Source: DAOVQB01 sp023128935
GTDB taxonomy: Bacteria; Eisenbacteria; RBG-16-71-46; CAIMUX01; WJJG01
Direction of reading: 5' to 3'
NCBI GenBank assembly: GCA_030628905.1
Contig: DAOVQB010000002.1
Coordinates: forward strand, 13,502 to 77,501
DNA length: 64,000 nucleotides
Shown: piece by piece, positions 26,965-36,101 of the stretch
How positions within the stretch are numbered: the stretch's first letter is position 1
Layout: each line of letters begins with the position of its first letter
Notes under the pieces: model-generated
What the model was told of the DNA's origin: nothing
Databases searched by the model: none
Seen by the model: only the letters and a program-made list of their open reading frames with translations
Translations under genes and position numbers: made by a program

Positions 26965-29124
26965 ATGCAGACGCTCGACCTCGCATCTTCCAGTTCCGGA
27001 GTCCATCTGATCCGCAAGGAGACGGTTCTGCCAGCCGGATCCCATGAGGTCTCGGCAGAGATCGTCATCCTCCCGGGTGCAAAACTCGTGATTGAGCCGG
27101 AGACGGCACTCCACTTCGCGGCGGGCATCGGTCTCACAGTCATGGGCACACTACAGGCCGTCGGATCCGTAGACAAGAAGATCACCTTCGAGGGACAAAG
27201 CTGGCCGGGGGTCACGTTCATAGGCTCGGAGATAAAAGATTCCCACATCGCGCACGCCAGCATTACACGTGCAAGGGGACGGGCCTGGGCGGGCGAGTTT
27301 AGCCAGCACGGCATTCCCGTCTATGGCATGGCATCTACGGATACGAATGTTGTTGGCGCCGCCATCCAGATACACGGCAGCAGCACCTGTCTGATCCTAC
27401 TCACAGACATGCTCTTCAAAGGCAATGGCTTCAATGCAGATGGCGGTGCGGTTTTCGTCAAGCAATCCACCGTAGAATTCAATCGCTGTTCGTTTGAGTC
27501 CAACTTCGCCGGCAACGGCGGGGCCCTGCATTTGGTCAACTCCTCTGCTGTACTCGAATCATGCACGTTCGCCGAAAATGGCAGTGAGGGAGCGACTGGA
27601 ACCGGTGGTGCCATCTTCGCAAGTGATTCCTCGGGCCATATTGGGTTGTGCAAGTTCAATAGAAACGCCAGTTACGACGGTGCGGCTATCGTCTGCCACA
27701 ACTCGACCCCCTCGATCCGATCCTGCACCTTCAACGAAAACAGTGCCATCAATAATGGCGGTGCGATCAAGTGTACTGGTACGTCCATGCCGCAGATACT
27801 GCGCTGTTCGTTTGCGGGGAATAAGGCCGGCGCTTGTGGCGGTGCAATCCACGTCACAATCGACGGCCGGCGGCCGTTACAAATGAGCCGCAGCACATTC
27901 GAGGACAACACCTCCGGACAAGAGGGCGGGGCTCTCTTCTGTGATGCCGATTCACATGCACAGCTCTCGGGTTGTCGTTTCCTGCGCAATTGTGTCCAGA
28001 AGAAAGCCCACTCCGGCGGTGGTGGGGCCATCTATTGTGAAAAGGGTTCGCATCTCAACATTGACTCCAGCGGCTTCGAGGACAATCAGGCAGTGCGCGG
28101 TGGAGCCATCGCCTTCAGCAACGCCGAATCCGTGACTTCCGCGGGCACTACATTGGTCACGCTCAAGGACGCATTCTTCAAGCGCAACCTAGCGTCAGCA
28201 ATGGGAGGAGCGCTATGCGTCAGCCAGGACAGCAGTCTTGACATAAGCGCCAATTGCGCATTCCTCGACAACGAGGCGCTACAGGCAGGAGGTGCCATCT
28301 CCAGTGGCAAAGGATCCAAGGTGCTTGTCTGTGCTACGGAGTTCCACCGCAACAAGGCTCCATCCGGCGGCGCTGTGGATTTACGCGGACAACGGAGTCG
28401 GTTGGATGCATGCATTTTCAAAGACAATGAAGCAGGAAGGACCGGCGGTGCCATCGCCTGCCATTCAACAATGCACGTCCACGCGTGTCAATTCGAGCGC
28501 AACGTAGCGCTAGAGATCGGAGGAGGAGCAATCTGGTGCATAGACACAACGACGATAATTGACACTTGTTCATTCACCAAGAACAGATCGGACGGATCCC
28601 TGGTCGGCGGAGCAATCCGATGCCAGGATACGGATGGAAAGTATCAGACAAGCAACACCTTCTCCAAGAATGTTCCCAACAACGTCTCCTATCAAAAAAC
28701 ATCCTATCCAACCCCAGTTGGACTCAAGTATAAGCGTATATTCGAGGACTGTTGGATTGTGACGGCCTACTACGGGAGCCCGCATCATCCGCGTGTTACA
28801 GCCATCCGGGGCCTGCGCGACAGGTTGCTTGTATCTCGCTTCGCAGGGCCTCCAATGACCCTGATCGATTCTCTCTATCGCTCGGTTGGCAAGACCACTA
28901 TGGGGCAATGGTGGATCTCTAAGCTGGAGGAGCCAGGCAGCCAACTGCCGCGAGCCGTGACTAGACCGCTCTGTGATGTATTGTATCGCGTCTCTGGGAC
29001 CTCGCGCCAAGCACCGTCACGCGGGCATGTAAGGGCCCGCGATGCGCGAGGATTTACGTGTGATCGAGATGCCGCCTCTTTCCCAAAACCTCCCTCAGCA
29101 TCTGGCCGGTGTGAGACGACTTGA
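26965..29124 (+). CDS. Right-handed beta-helix repeat protein with CFI-box-like C-terminal domain
   Basis: About 719 residues. From roughly residue 140 to 560 there are more than a dozen imperfect rungs of the form CxFxxNxAxxGGAI, as in polymorphic outer-membrane and parallel beta-helix proteins. After the helix, FEDCWIVTAYYGSPHHPRV and GLRDRLLVSRFAGPPM resemble the CFI-box C-terminal domain (canonical CFIATAAYGS...LRxFRDxxL). ATG 26965 has GGGAG 8 bp upstream; TTG 26950 and GTG 26959 are alternatives. No start yields a recognisable signal peptide, which is odd for this architecture. The last 71 bp overlap the convergent uvrA gene. The final ~40 residues are low in hydrophobic content and may be poorly constrained. 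Confidence 0.7.
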   Translation: MQTLDLASSSSGVHLIRKETVLPAGSHEVSAEIVILPGAKLVIEPETALHFAAGIGLTVMGTLQAVGSVDKKITFEGQSWPGVTFIGSEIKDSHIAHASITRARGRAWAGEFSQHGIPVYGMASTDTNVVGAAIQIHGSSTCLILLTDMLFKGNGFNADGGAVFVKQSTVEFNRCSFESNFAGNGGALHLVNSSAVLESCTFAENGSEGATGTGGAIFASDSSGHIGLCKFNRNASYDGAAIVCHNSTPSIRSCTFNENSAINNGGAIKCTGTSMPQILRCSFAGNKAGACGGAIHVTIDGRRPLQMSRSTFEDNTSGQEGGALFCDADSHAQLSGCRFLRNCVQKKAHSGGGGAIYCEKGSHLNIDSSGFEDNQAVRGGAIAFSNAESVTSAGTTLVTLKDAFFKRNLASAMGGALCVSQDSSLDISANCAFLDNEALQAGGAISSGKGSKVLVCATEFHRNKAPSGGAVDLRGQRSRLDACIFKDNEAGRTGGAIACHSTMHVHACQFERNVALEIGGGAIWCIDTTTIIDTCSFTKNRSDGSLVGGAIRCQDTDGKYQTSNTFSKNVPNNVSYQKTSYPTPVGLKYKRIFEDCWIVTAYYGSPHHPRVTAIRGLRDRLLVSRFAGPPMTLIDSLYRSVGKTTMGQWWISKLEEPGSQLPRAVTRPLCDVLYRVSGTSRQAPSRGHVRARDARGFTCDRDAASFPKPPSASGRCETT

Positions 29125-32100
29125 TCGTTGCTAGTGTTTCCGGTGTTCCACGCGCAACCACAGTGCCACCGCCGTCTCCGCCTTCCGGTCCGAGGTCGAT
29201 CACCCAATCGGCCCTCTTGACAACATCCGGATGATGCTCGATGACGATGACCGTATGCCCGCCATCGACGAGTCGATCGAAGACGGACAACAGCCGGACT
29301 GTGTCGTCGAAATGCAGACCTGTGGTCGGCTCATCAAATAGATATAGATTACCGAGCGCAGCTTTTTCCGCACATCCGCCCCGATCCGTAATCCCACGCC
29401 CGACAGGGCGGGAAACCCCACCCCTTCTACAGCCGGCATTCTGGCTCCGGCTCAGCGGAGCGTCCTTTCCGCCAATCAGTTCTGTGACCAGCTTGAGGCG
29501 TTGGGACTCTCCCCCCGAGAGGGTCGTGGCTGGCTGGCCAAGCCGGAGATATCCCAGCCCAACTTCCTCCAGGATCAGCAGCGGCTGCACGACTCCATCC
29601 GTGTCACCGAAGACCCCCAATGCCTCGCTGACCGTCATTTCCAGTACATCCGCGATCGACGCTCCGTGGTAGGTGCACTCGAGCGTCTCTTCGTTGTAGC
29701 GCTTCCCATGACACTCCTCACAGCGAATCCAGATATCCGCGAGGAAATCCATGCTCACCTTGATGCGCCCCATCCCTTGGCATCTCTCGCAGCGCCCACC
29801 TCGTGTGTTGAAAGAGAACCGGGCCTTGCGATATCCGCGTGCCTGCGCGCAATCCGTCTCCGCAAAGAGACCGCGAATATGATCAAAGATGCCTGAGTAC
29901 GTGGCCGGATTACTGGCGGGCGTGGATCCGATCGGAGTCTGATCCAGACTTAGCACCCTCCGAAAGCGCTCCATTCCCTCAAGACCCGCACAGCCAACCG
30001 GTGCCCCTCTATCACAGGAAGCCATTAGTACATCAAATATAAGGGAGGATTTGCCGCTGCCTGACACACCAGTGATCGCGATTATCCCGCCAGATGGGAT
30101 CTCAATGTCGAAGCCGTGTAAGTTGTTTGCGGATGCCCGGGTGATTGTAATGCCTTCTCCAAGGCAGCGGCGCCTTTCTGAAACCGGTATGGCACTCTCC
30201 TCTCTTAGATAGTACCCGGTCCGCGAGGCAGGATTGTCCATGATAGCATCAACGCTTCCCTCGGCGACAATCCGCCCACCGTGTCTGCCGCCGCCTGGCC
30301 CGAGATCGATCACATAGTCGGCCGCTCGAATCACGCTGGCGTCATGCTCCACGACGACTACTGTGTTCTCTGCAGCGCACAGGCCCTTCAGGGTCTTGAT
30401 CAGTCTCTGTGTATCACAAGCGTGTAGCCCAATGGTGGGCTCATCTAAAACATACGTGACCCCGCAGAGTCCGGACCCGAGCTGCGTTGCCAGGCGGACA
30501 CGCTGGGCTTCACCCCCAGATAGCGTGGCGGCACTGCGATCGAGGCTCAGATACCCCAGACCGACATCCACCAAGGACTGGAGCCGTTTGGCAACCTCCT
30601 GGCGGATCTCCGCTGTGACACTCAACTGGCGGTGATCCACTCCGTGATCAGCCGGCTCGGCTTCCAGGGCGGAAAGCATCCGGAGAGTAGCCGCAATGGA
30701 CATGCTGCTTAGCGCCGCGATGTTGAGACCGGCAAAGCGCACGCAGCGCGCAGCGCGGTTGAGCCGCTCTCCGTGGCACTCGGGACAGACCTCATCCTTC
30801 ATCACACCCCTCATGGCCTCGCCTCTGTGATCGGCATGCTTGCGCTCATATTCCTCGTTGACATAGTGCGAGAATCCACGCCATGTTGTCTCCCAGGTGT
30901 ATTGGCCCTCCCGCTTCTCGCGCTTGAAATGCCATGTCACCTGGTAGGCCTTCTCGCCAGTTCCGTACATGGCGATCTTGCGCGCCCGTGCATCGAGCTG
31001 CTTCCAGGGAACATGTAAGTCAATCCCGCAGTCCGCCTCGACTGCGGTCAATATCGCAAGATGCTGCCCCTTGGGATCTCCGTAGTATCTCCCTGTCTTA
31101 TGCCCGGAGATGGCCCCCTCGAAAAGGGACCGGTTCGGATCCGTAATCAATCTGTCTGGGTCACAGACCGTGATCACTCCAAGCCCCTTGCAGGACGGAC
31201 ACGCACCCTGGTGCTGATTGAAGGAGAACATCCTGGCCATCAAGCTCTCACAGTCCGGGCAGTGGGCCCTTCCGGCTCTGGCATAGAGGAGTCGGTAGTA
31301 CTCGTAGATCTCGGTTATGGTCCCCACCGTGGAGCGTGGATTCCGCGACGCCACCCTCTGACTGATCGCAATCGTGGGGGTCAGCCCCGAGGCCTCCTCG
31401 ATCTGTGCTTCTGCAGATCTGCCCAGAAAACGGCGTGCAAAGGTTGGGAGGGACTCCCTGAAGCGCCTCTGCCCCTCAGCAAAAATGGTATCAAATGCGA
31501 GGGAAGATTTGCCGCTGCCCGAGACCCCGGTGATCACGGTTATACGGTTCGCTGGAATGCTGACATCGATCCCCTTCAGATTGTGTGTCGAGATACCCCC
31601 CAAGCGGATTGGAGGAGGAGTGTAATCAGCATGAGGAGTGTGAGCAGTGTAGTGGGTAGTGCCTGGGGATTCGATGGTGCGCGCGGAGTAAGGTTCCGTA
31701 TGCCGCTTGCTGGGAGCCTTCGGCGTGGACCGCAATTGGCAGGGCGCGGATTCGATTCCCTGCCACCCTCTCGCCCTGAGAGCTGCCCCGGTGTGGGAAG
31801 CCTCAACCGCAGATATCGCTTCCGGTGTTCCCGCTGCTACCAGCTTCCCGCCACAATCGCCACCCTCCGGTCCCAGGTCAATGACCCAGTCGGCCACTTT
31901 CACAAATTCCAGGTTGTGCTCAACTGCGATGACCGTGTTCCCGCTGTCCACCAGACGGTTGAGTGCATCAAGCAGGATTTCAATATCCGCCAGATGTAGC
32001 CCCGTTGTCGGCTCATCTAGAATGTAGAGCGTTTTCCCCGTGGATGGCCGGCCCAGTTCAGAAGCCAATTTGATCCGTTGGGCCTCTCCACCAGACAGCG

Positions 32101-34606
32101 TGGTGGATGGCTGTCCAAGGGACAGATAGCCCAACCCGACATCGCGCATGGCACACAGAATACGAGCCATCTTGGGTTGATCAGCGAAGAAGCGGTATGC
32201 CTCCTCGACAGGCAGCTCCAACACATCGAGAATACTCTTGCCTTTGTGATGGATCGTGAGTGTATCTTCGTTGAAGCGTCGTCCGCCGCACTCCTCGCAG
32301 ACGACGTCAACATCACCCATGAAATGCATCCCGATCACCTGAACGCCGGCGCCCTGACATGCCTCACACCGTCCGCCCTTCACATTGATTGAGAACCGGC
32401 CCTTCTTCCAGCCGCGCTGCTTCGACTCCGGTAGCGAGGCAAATAGCGCACGCACATGGTCGAACAGGTTCGTGTAGGTTGCAGGATTGCTCCGCGGTGT
32501 CCGTCCGATCGGGAACTGATCGATGTCGATGATCTTGTCGATGAACTCCGCCCCCCGGATCCCGACATGGCGACCCGGCTGCACACTCGCTCCATGTAGG
32601 CTACGGCGCAGGGATCGCGCCAGGATGCCCTCAATTAAGGTCGATTTGCCTGAGCCGGACACGCCGGTAACGACGTTGAACGCGCCCAACCGAAACGACA
32701 CATCGATTCCCTTCAGATTGTGTTCACTCGCACCAAGGACTTCCAGGAACCGGCCATTTCCCGGCCGCCGCTTCGCGGGAATTGGGATCTGGCTCTCACC
32801 TGACACGTAGGCTCTCGTACGGCTCATCCTCAGGGAATCCGTACTGAGGAGATCCCCCGCCTTCCCGCTGAAGAGGATCCGGCCTCCCTTATCCCCAGCC
32901 CCGGGGCCCATATCGACTAGCCAGTCGGCACTTCGAATCGTGTTCTCATCGTGTTCCACAACTAAGACGGTATTGCCGTTGTCACGAAGCAAGGCCAGTA
33001 TCTCCAATAGGCGTCGGTTGTCTCGTGGATGCAAGCCGATAGAGGGTTCGTCCAGAACATAGAGAATCCCACGCAGGCGTGTCCCCGCCTGCGTGGCCAG
33101 CCTAACTCGTTGAGCTTCGCCACCAGATAGTGTCGTGGACCGCCGATTGAGCGTCAGATGGCCCAGGCCGAGCTGCTGCAATAGAATGGTGCGCTTCTGC
33201 ATCTCACGGACAATCGGCCCCCCTATGGGAGCATCGGAGGGCGCAAAGTGCAGCCTGTCCAAGAAGGATGCCAACGCATCCAGCGACATCGCGTCTATGT
33301 CGGAGATCGTATGACCCTCAAATGTTACGGACAATGCCTCCTTACGCAGACGGGTTCCTTGGCAGGCCCCACATGGCACCGATCTGGCAAAGCGCAGGAT
33401 GTTCTTGTTCCGGTGACGCTTCAGGATCTCTTCCATGATCGGGACAATTCCCTTGTAATAACCCTCCTCCCGCGGCTTGGGCGTGATCCCGCTCCATTTC
33501 ATGCGGGATTCAAGCGGGTGCTTCCCAAAGGGAATCATGATTCTATCGGAGCCATGGAGCACGACCTGCTGTTGCTCTTTCGTCAGTTCGCTCCAAGGTA
33601 TGTCCACACTGAACCCGTGTGCCTGGCAGACCTGATTGAGTATGTCCAGTGTTACCTGGGAGTAGACGATGTATCCGCTATCCGTGGTCAACGCGAGCGC
33701 TCCCTGGCGAAGAGTTCGGCCTGGATCAGCGATGAGGAGTTCCGGGGCGATGCGATCCTGTACACCAAGCCCCCTGCATGACGGGCAGGCGCCATATTGG
33801 GAATTGAACGAGAATAACCGGGGTCCGATTTCGGGAAATCCTGCGCCGCACTGCGGGCATGTGTTTGCTGATGAGAATCGCTCGATGCGCTCATTGCACA
33901 GAACCTTAAGGACGCGTCCACCTATGCGCAGACTCTGTTCTATGCCTCTCAGAAGAGTATCATGGTTCCCAACGGACATGGTGATGTGTCCGACCACGAC
34001 TTCGATTTCGTGCACCTTCTGCGATTCCGGAATAGGCGTAGGATCAGTAGGCAGGAGTTCGCCGTCGATGCGAACCTCCGAGAATCCATCGCGACGGAGT
34101 CTCTCGAGTTCCCTGCGGTACTGTCCCCTGTGACCCTCTACGATGGGTGCCAAAAGGAGGATCTCCTCGCCCGCAAAGCGCTTGAGCAGCGCCTCGCTGA
34201 TGCGCTCTGGACTCAGCGCGGCAAGGAGCGCACCGCATTCCGGGCAATGCGCCACACCCAGCTTGCCAAAGAGAAGTCGAAGGAAATCGTAGAGCTCAGT
34301 CAGCGTACCAAGCGTTGATCGTGGATTGCGAACCACGGTCTTCTGGTCGATGGAAAGCGTGGGTGACAGCCCGCTGATGTGGTCAACCGCAGGGCGTCCC
34401 AGCTTGCCGAGGAACTGCCGGGCATGAGAGGAAAAGGATTCTAGATAGCGCCGCTGTCCCTCCCTGCAGATCGTGTCGAACGCCAGGGAGGACTTCCCTG
34501 AACCGGAAACCCCTGTAATCACTATCAGGGCATGATGAGGGAGAGCAACATCAACCGCCTGAAGATTGTGTTCCCGTGCCCCCCGAATGATTATTTGTCC
34601 GTTCAC
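29054..34606 (-). CDS. uvrA: Tandem-fused excinuclease ABC subunit A (double-length UvrA)
   Basis: 1850 residues, twice the usual ~950, formed by two head-to-tail UvrA units. Each unit has two ABC ATPase modules, with Walker A GVSGSGKS near residues 37, 650, 1025 and 1515. ABC signatures LSGGEAQR or LSGGESQR lie near 494, 839, 1362 and 1699. Zinc-finger Cys pairs occur in both halves (for example CEACQGAG...CEECGG and CERCQGMG...CEECHG). The first unit contains the UvrB-binding insertion (about residues 122-252). The second runs from HCPDCESLMARMFSFN straight into the zinc finger and lacks it, like class II UvrA. A linker of about 50 residues, rich in Pro, Thr and His, joins the units (near 940-990). 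It recognises DNA lesions in nucleotide-excision repair. Chlamydiae also carry double UvrA. Confidence 0.95.
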   Translation of the reverse strand: MNGQIIIRGAREHNLQAVDVALPHHALIVITGVSGSGKSSLAFDTICREGQRRYLESFSSHARQFLGKLGRPAVDHISGLSPTLSIDQKTVVRNPRSTLGTLTELYDFLRLLFGKLGVAHCPECGALLAALSPERISEALLKRFAGEEILLLAPIVEGHRGQYRRELERLRRDGFSEVRIDGELLPTDPTPIPESQKVHEIEVVVGHITMSVGNHDTLLRGIEQSLRIGGRVLKVLCNERIERFSSANTCPQCGAGFPEIGPRLFSFNSQYGACPSCRGLGVQDRIAPELLIADPGRTLRQGALALTTDSGYIVYSQVTLDILNQVCQAHGFSVDIPWSELTKEQQQVVLHGSDRIMIPFGKHPLESRMKWSGITPKPREEGYYKGIVPIMEEILKRHRNKNILRFARSVPCGACQGTRLRKEALSVTFEGHTISDIDAMSLDALASFLDRLHFAPSDAPIGGPIVREMQKRTILLQQLGLGHLTLNRRSTTLSGGEAQRVRLATQAGTRLRGILYVLDEPSIGLHPRDNRRLLEILALLRDNGNTVLVVEHDENTIRSADWLVDMGPGAGDKGGRILFSGKAGDLLSTDSLRMSRTRAYVSGESQIPIPAKRRPGNGRFLEVLGASEHNLKGIDVSFRLGAFNVVTGVSGSGKSTLIEGILARSLRRSLHGASVQPGRHVGIRGAEFIDKIIDIDQFPIGRTPRSNPATYTNLFDHVRALFASLPESKQRGWKKGRFSINVKGGRCEACQGAGVQVIGMHFMGDVDVVCEECGGRRFNEDTLTIHHKGKSILDVLELPVEEAYRFFADQPKMARILCAMRDVGLGYLSLGQPSTTLSGGEAQRIKLASELGRPSTGKTLYILDEPTTGLHLADIEILLDALNRLVDSGNTVIAVEHNLEFVKVADWVIDLGPEGGDCGGKLVAAGTPEAISAVEASHTGAALRARGWQGIESAPCQLRSTPKAPSKRHTEPYSARTIESPGTTHYTAHTPHADYTPPPIRLGGISTHNLKGIDVSIPANRITVITGVSGSGKSSLAFDTIFAEGQRRFRESLPTFARRFLGRSAEAQIEEASGLTPTIAISQRVASRNPRSTVGTITEIYEYYRLLYARAGRAHCPDCESLMARMFSFNQHQGACPSCKGLGVITVCDPDRLITDPNRSLFEGAISGHKTGRYYGDPKGQHLAILTAVEADCGIDLHVPWKQLDARARKIAMYGTGEKAYQVTWHFKREKREGQYTWETTWRGFSHYVNEEYERKHADHRGEAMRGVMKDEVCPECHGERLNRAARCVRFAGLNIAALSSMSIAATLRMLSALEAEPADHGVDHRQLSVTAEIRQEVAKRLQSLVDVGLGYLSLDRSAATLSGGEAQRVRLATQLGSGLCGVTYVLDEPTIGLHACDTQRLIKTLKGLCAAENTVVVVEHDASVIRAADYVIDLGPGGGRHGGRIVAEGSVDAIMDNPASRTGYYLREESAIPVSERRRCLGEGITITRASANNLHGFDIEIPSGGIIAITGVSGSGKSSLIFDVLMASCDRGAPVGCAGLEGMERFRRVLSLDQTPIGSTPASNPATYSGIFDHIRGLFAETDCAQARGYRKARFSFNTRGGRCERCQGMGRIKVSMDFLADIWIRCEECHGKRYNEETLECTYHGASIADVLEMTVSEALGVFGDTDGVVQPLLILEEVGLGYLRLGQPATTLSGGESQRLKLVTELIGGKDAPLSRSQNAGCRRGGVSRPVGRGITDRGGCAEKAALGNLYLFDEPTTGLHFDDTVRLLSVFDRLVDGGHTVIVIEHHPDVVKRADWVIDLGPEGGDGGGTVVARGTPETLATIKSSHTGQMLREVLGKRRHLDHT

Positions 34607-34625
34607 GAGACCTCAAGTGGCTTTG

Positions 34626-34677
34626 CACTCGGGCAGGATGATATCCCGAGTGGCCTCTCACTCGCGCAGGATGACAT
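34626..34677. repeat. 33-bp imperfect tandem duplication with an 8-bp hairpin at a gene end
   Basis: CACTCGGGCAGGATGATAT (from 34626) and CACTCGCGCAGGATGACAT (34659-34677) are near-identical copies 33 bp apart. The second covers the last codons and stop of the NtrC-like gene; the first lies just after the stop. CACTCGGG (34626-34633) also pairs perfectly with CCCGAGTG (34645-34652), a possible stem-loop before uvrA. Confidence 0.7.
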
Positions 34678-36013
34678 TCATCTCCTCCAGTGTGATCCCC
34701 AGTTCGGTGGCAGTCTGTGCGCGGTCGTTACCATAATACTGCAACATCCGGGCGATGTGCTCGCGCTGGACATCCTCCAGTTTGCGAGGCCGAAAGCCAT
34801 CTTCGGGACCACGGTCCAGTGAAGCAATCTTACTGCGGATGTACGGCGGAAGTGAGTCTATCGTGATGATACTGCCCTCCTCGTTGACCACCGAGCCCTC
34901 AATAATGTTTCGCAGTTCTTGGATATTGTCTGGGAAGTCGTACTTGCGTAGGAAATCGAAGAATTCCCCGGAGAAACCAGTGATCTCCTTACCGATTTTC
35001 TTGAGGGCCTTCTTGAGAAAGAGATCCGCCAATAGAGGAAGGTCTTCCATGCGCTCGCGAAAGGGTGGAATTCTGACGGAGTTCACCATCAGATGATAGA
35101 GGAGATCGTCATGGAATCTGCCCTTATACGCCGGGTTCGTCAAGTCGCACGAAGATGCAACAATAAATCGCGCTTCGCTCTTGCGAATTTGAGTGGAGTT
35201 CTCCCTGTAGTACTCTCTGGTCTGGAGCACGCGCTTCAACCTCACTTGCATGGGTACGCTCAGGTGCTCTATCTCACCGAGGAAGAGTGTCCCGTCAATA
35301 ACCTCCTCGAGAAAGCCAGGACGTTCCTCCCGGTCACCGCTCCAGACTCGGCCCTGGCCGAAGAGGGCCGATGAGAACCGGTCCGGGTCCTGTCCGGAGG
35401 CGTCGACCGCGACGAATGGCTTCTCCCGCCTCGGACTTGCGCGATGAATGGCGCGCGCAAGCATTTCCTTGCCGGTCCCTCGCTCCCCCCATATGAGAAT
35501 ATCCAGATCACTCGATGCCATTTTCTCAATCTGGTGCAGGAAACGGATCATCTCAGAATTCTGCGTCGGGAACAGCTCAAAGGCCTCAGCGAACGTGAGA
35601 TCCTCACGTTTGAGCTCGATGGGCAGTTGACTAATCGAATGCCGCAGTTCCTGGTGCTCGAGAGCCGCACCGATAACTTCCAGGAGATGCTCTTCATCCA
35701 CCGGCTTGGTCAAGTAGTCAAATGCACCAAGCTTCAAGGACTTGACGGCCAGATCCACGTCGCTCACACCAGTCAGAATGATCACCGGTGTCTTGATACC
35801 TCTCTCGTGCATCATCACGAGGATATCCATGCCGCTGACATTCGGCATGTCCATGTCCAGCAGGATAAGGTTGAACTCCTGCCTAGAGAGCAGGTCCGAG
35901 ATCTCTCTCGAATCGTTGACCACCTTTGTCTCAAACTGCCCGGTCTGCATGAGGAAGACCATCAGGTAATTGGTCACCGCAATGTCGTCATCAACGATAA
36001 GGATCGTTGTCAT
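34658..36013 (-). CDS. NtrC-family response regulator with degenerate AAA+ domain
   Basis: 451 residues: receiver (1-120), AAA+ domain (about 145-380), short Fis-like HTH (410-451). The receiver is intact (VDDD, phospho-Asp in LILLDMDMP, Lys in YLTKPVD). In the AAA+ domain Walker A is normal (GERGTGKE). The sigma-54 contact motif is lost: canonical ELFGHEKGAFTGA is ALFGQGRVWSGD. Walker B is GTLFLGEI instead of GTLFLDEI, and the arginine-finger segment GRFREDLYYRL is GRFHDDLLYHL, with both Arg replaced by His. The recognition helix is acidic (GITLEEMNVILRE), and the protein ends there. It is probably not a sigma-54 activator. It lies 88 bp after the kinase gene and ends the redox operon. GGAGAG precedes the ATG. 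Confidence 0.87.
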   Translation of the reverse strand: MTTILIVDDDIAVTNYLMVFLMQTGQFETKVVNDSREISDLLSRQEFNLILLDMDMPNVSGMDILVMMHERGIKTPVIILTGVSDVDLAVKSLKLGAFDYLTKPVDEEHLLEVIGAALEHQELRHSISQLPIELKREDLTFAEAFELFPTQNSEMIRFLHQIEKMASSDLDILIWGERGTGKEMLARAIHRASPRREKPFVAVDASGQDPDRFSSALFGQGRVWSGDREERPGFLEEVIDGTLFLGEIEHLSVPMQVRLKRVLQTREYYRENSTQIRKSEARFIVASSCDLTNPAYKGRFHDDLLYHLMVNSVRIPPFRERMEDLPLLADLFLKKALKKIGKEITGFSGEFFDFLRKYDFPDNIQELRNIIEGSVVNEEGSIITIDSLPPYIRSKIASLDRGPEDGFRPRKLEDVQREHIARMLQYYGNDRAQTATELGITLEEMNVILRE

Positions 36014-36101
36014 GGTCGCTCTCCATCCTGATCGAATCCGTCCTCAAGACCGCAATACACCCGAACTCCAATCAGTGCAAATCGAATGCACTGGCTTTGG
36101 C

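Noticed and set aside
31061..31999. 312-codon plus-strand frame
   Set aside because: It is antisense to uvrA, whose four ATPase modules are intact in the other strand.
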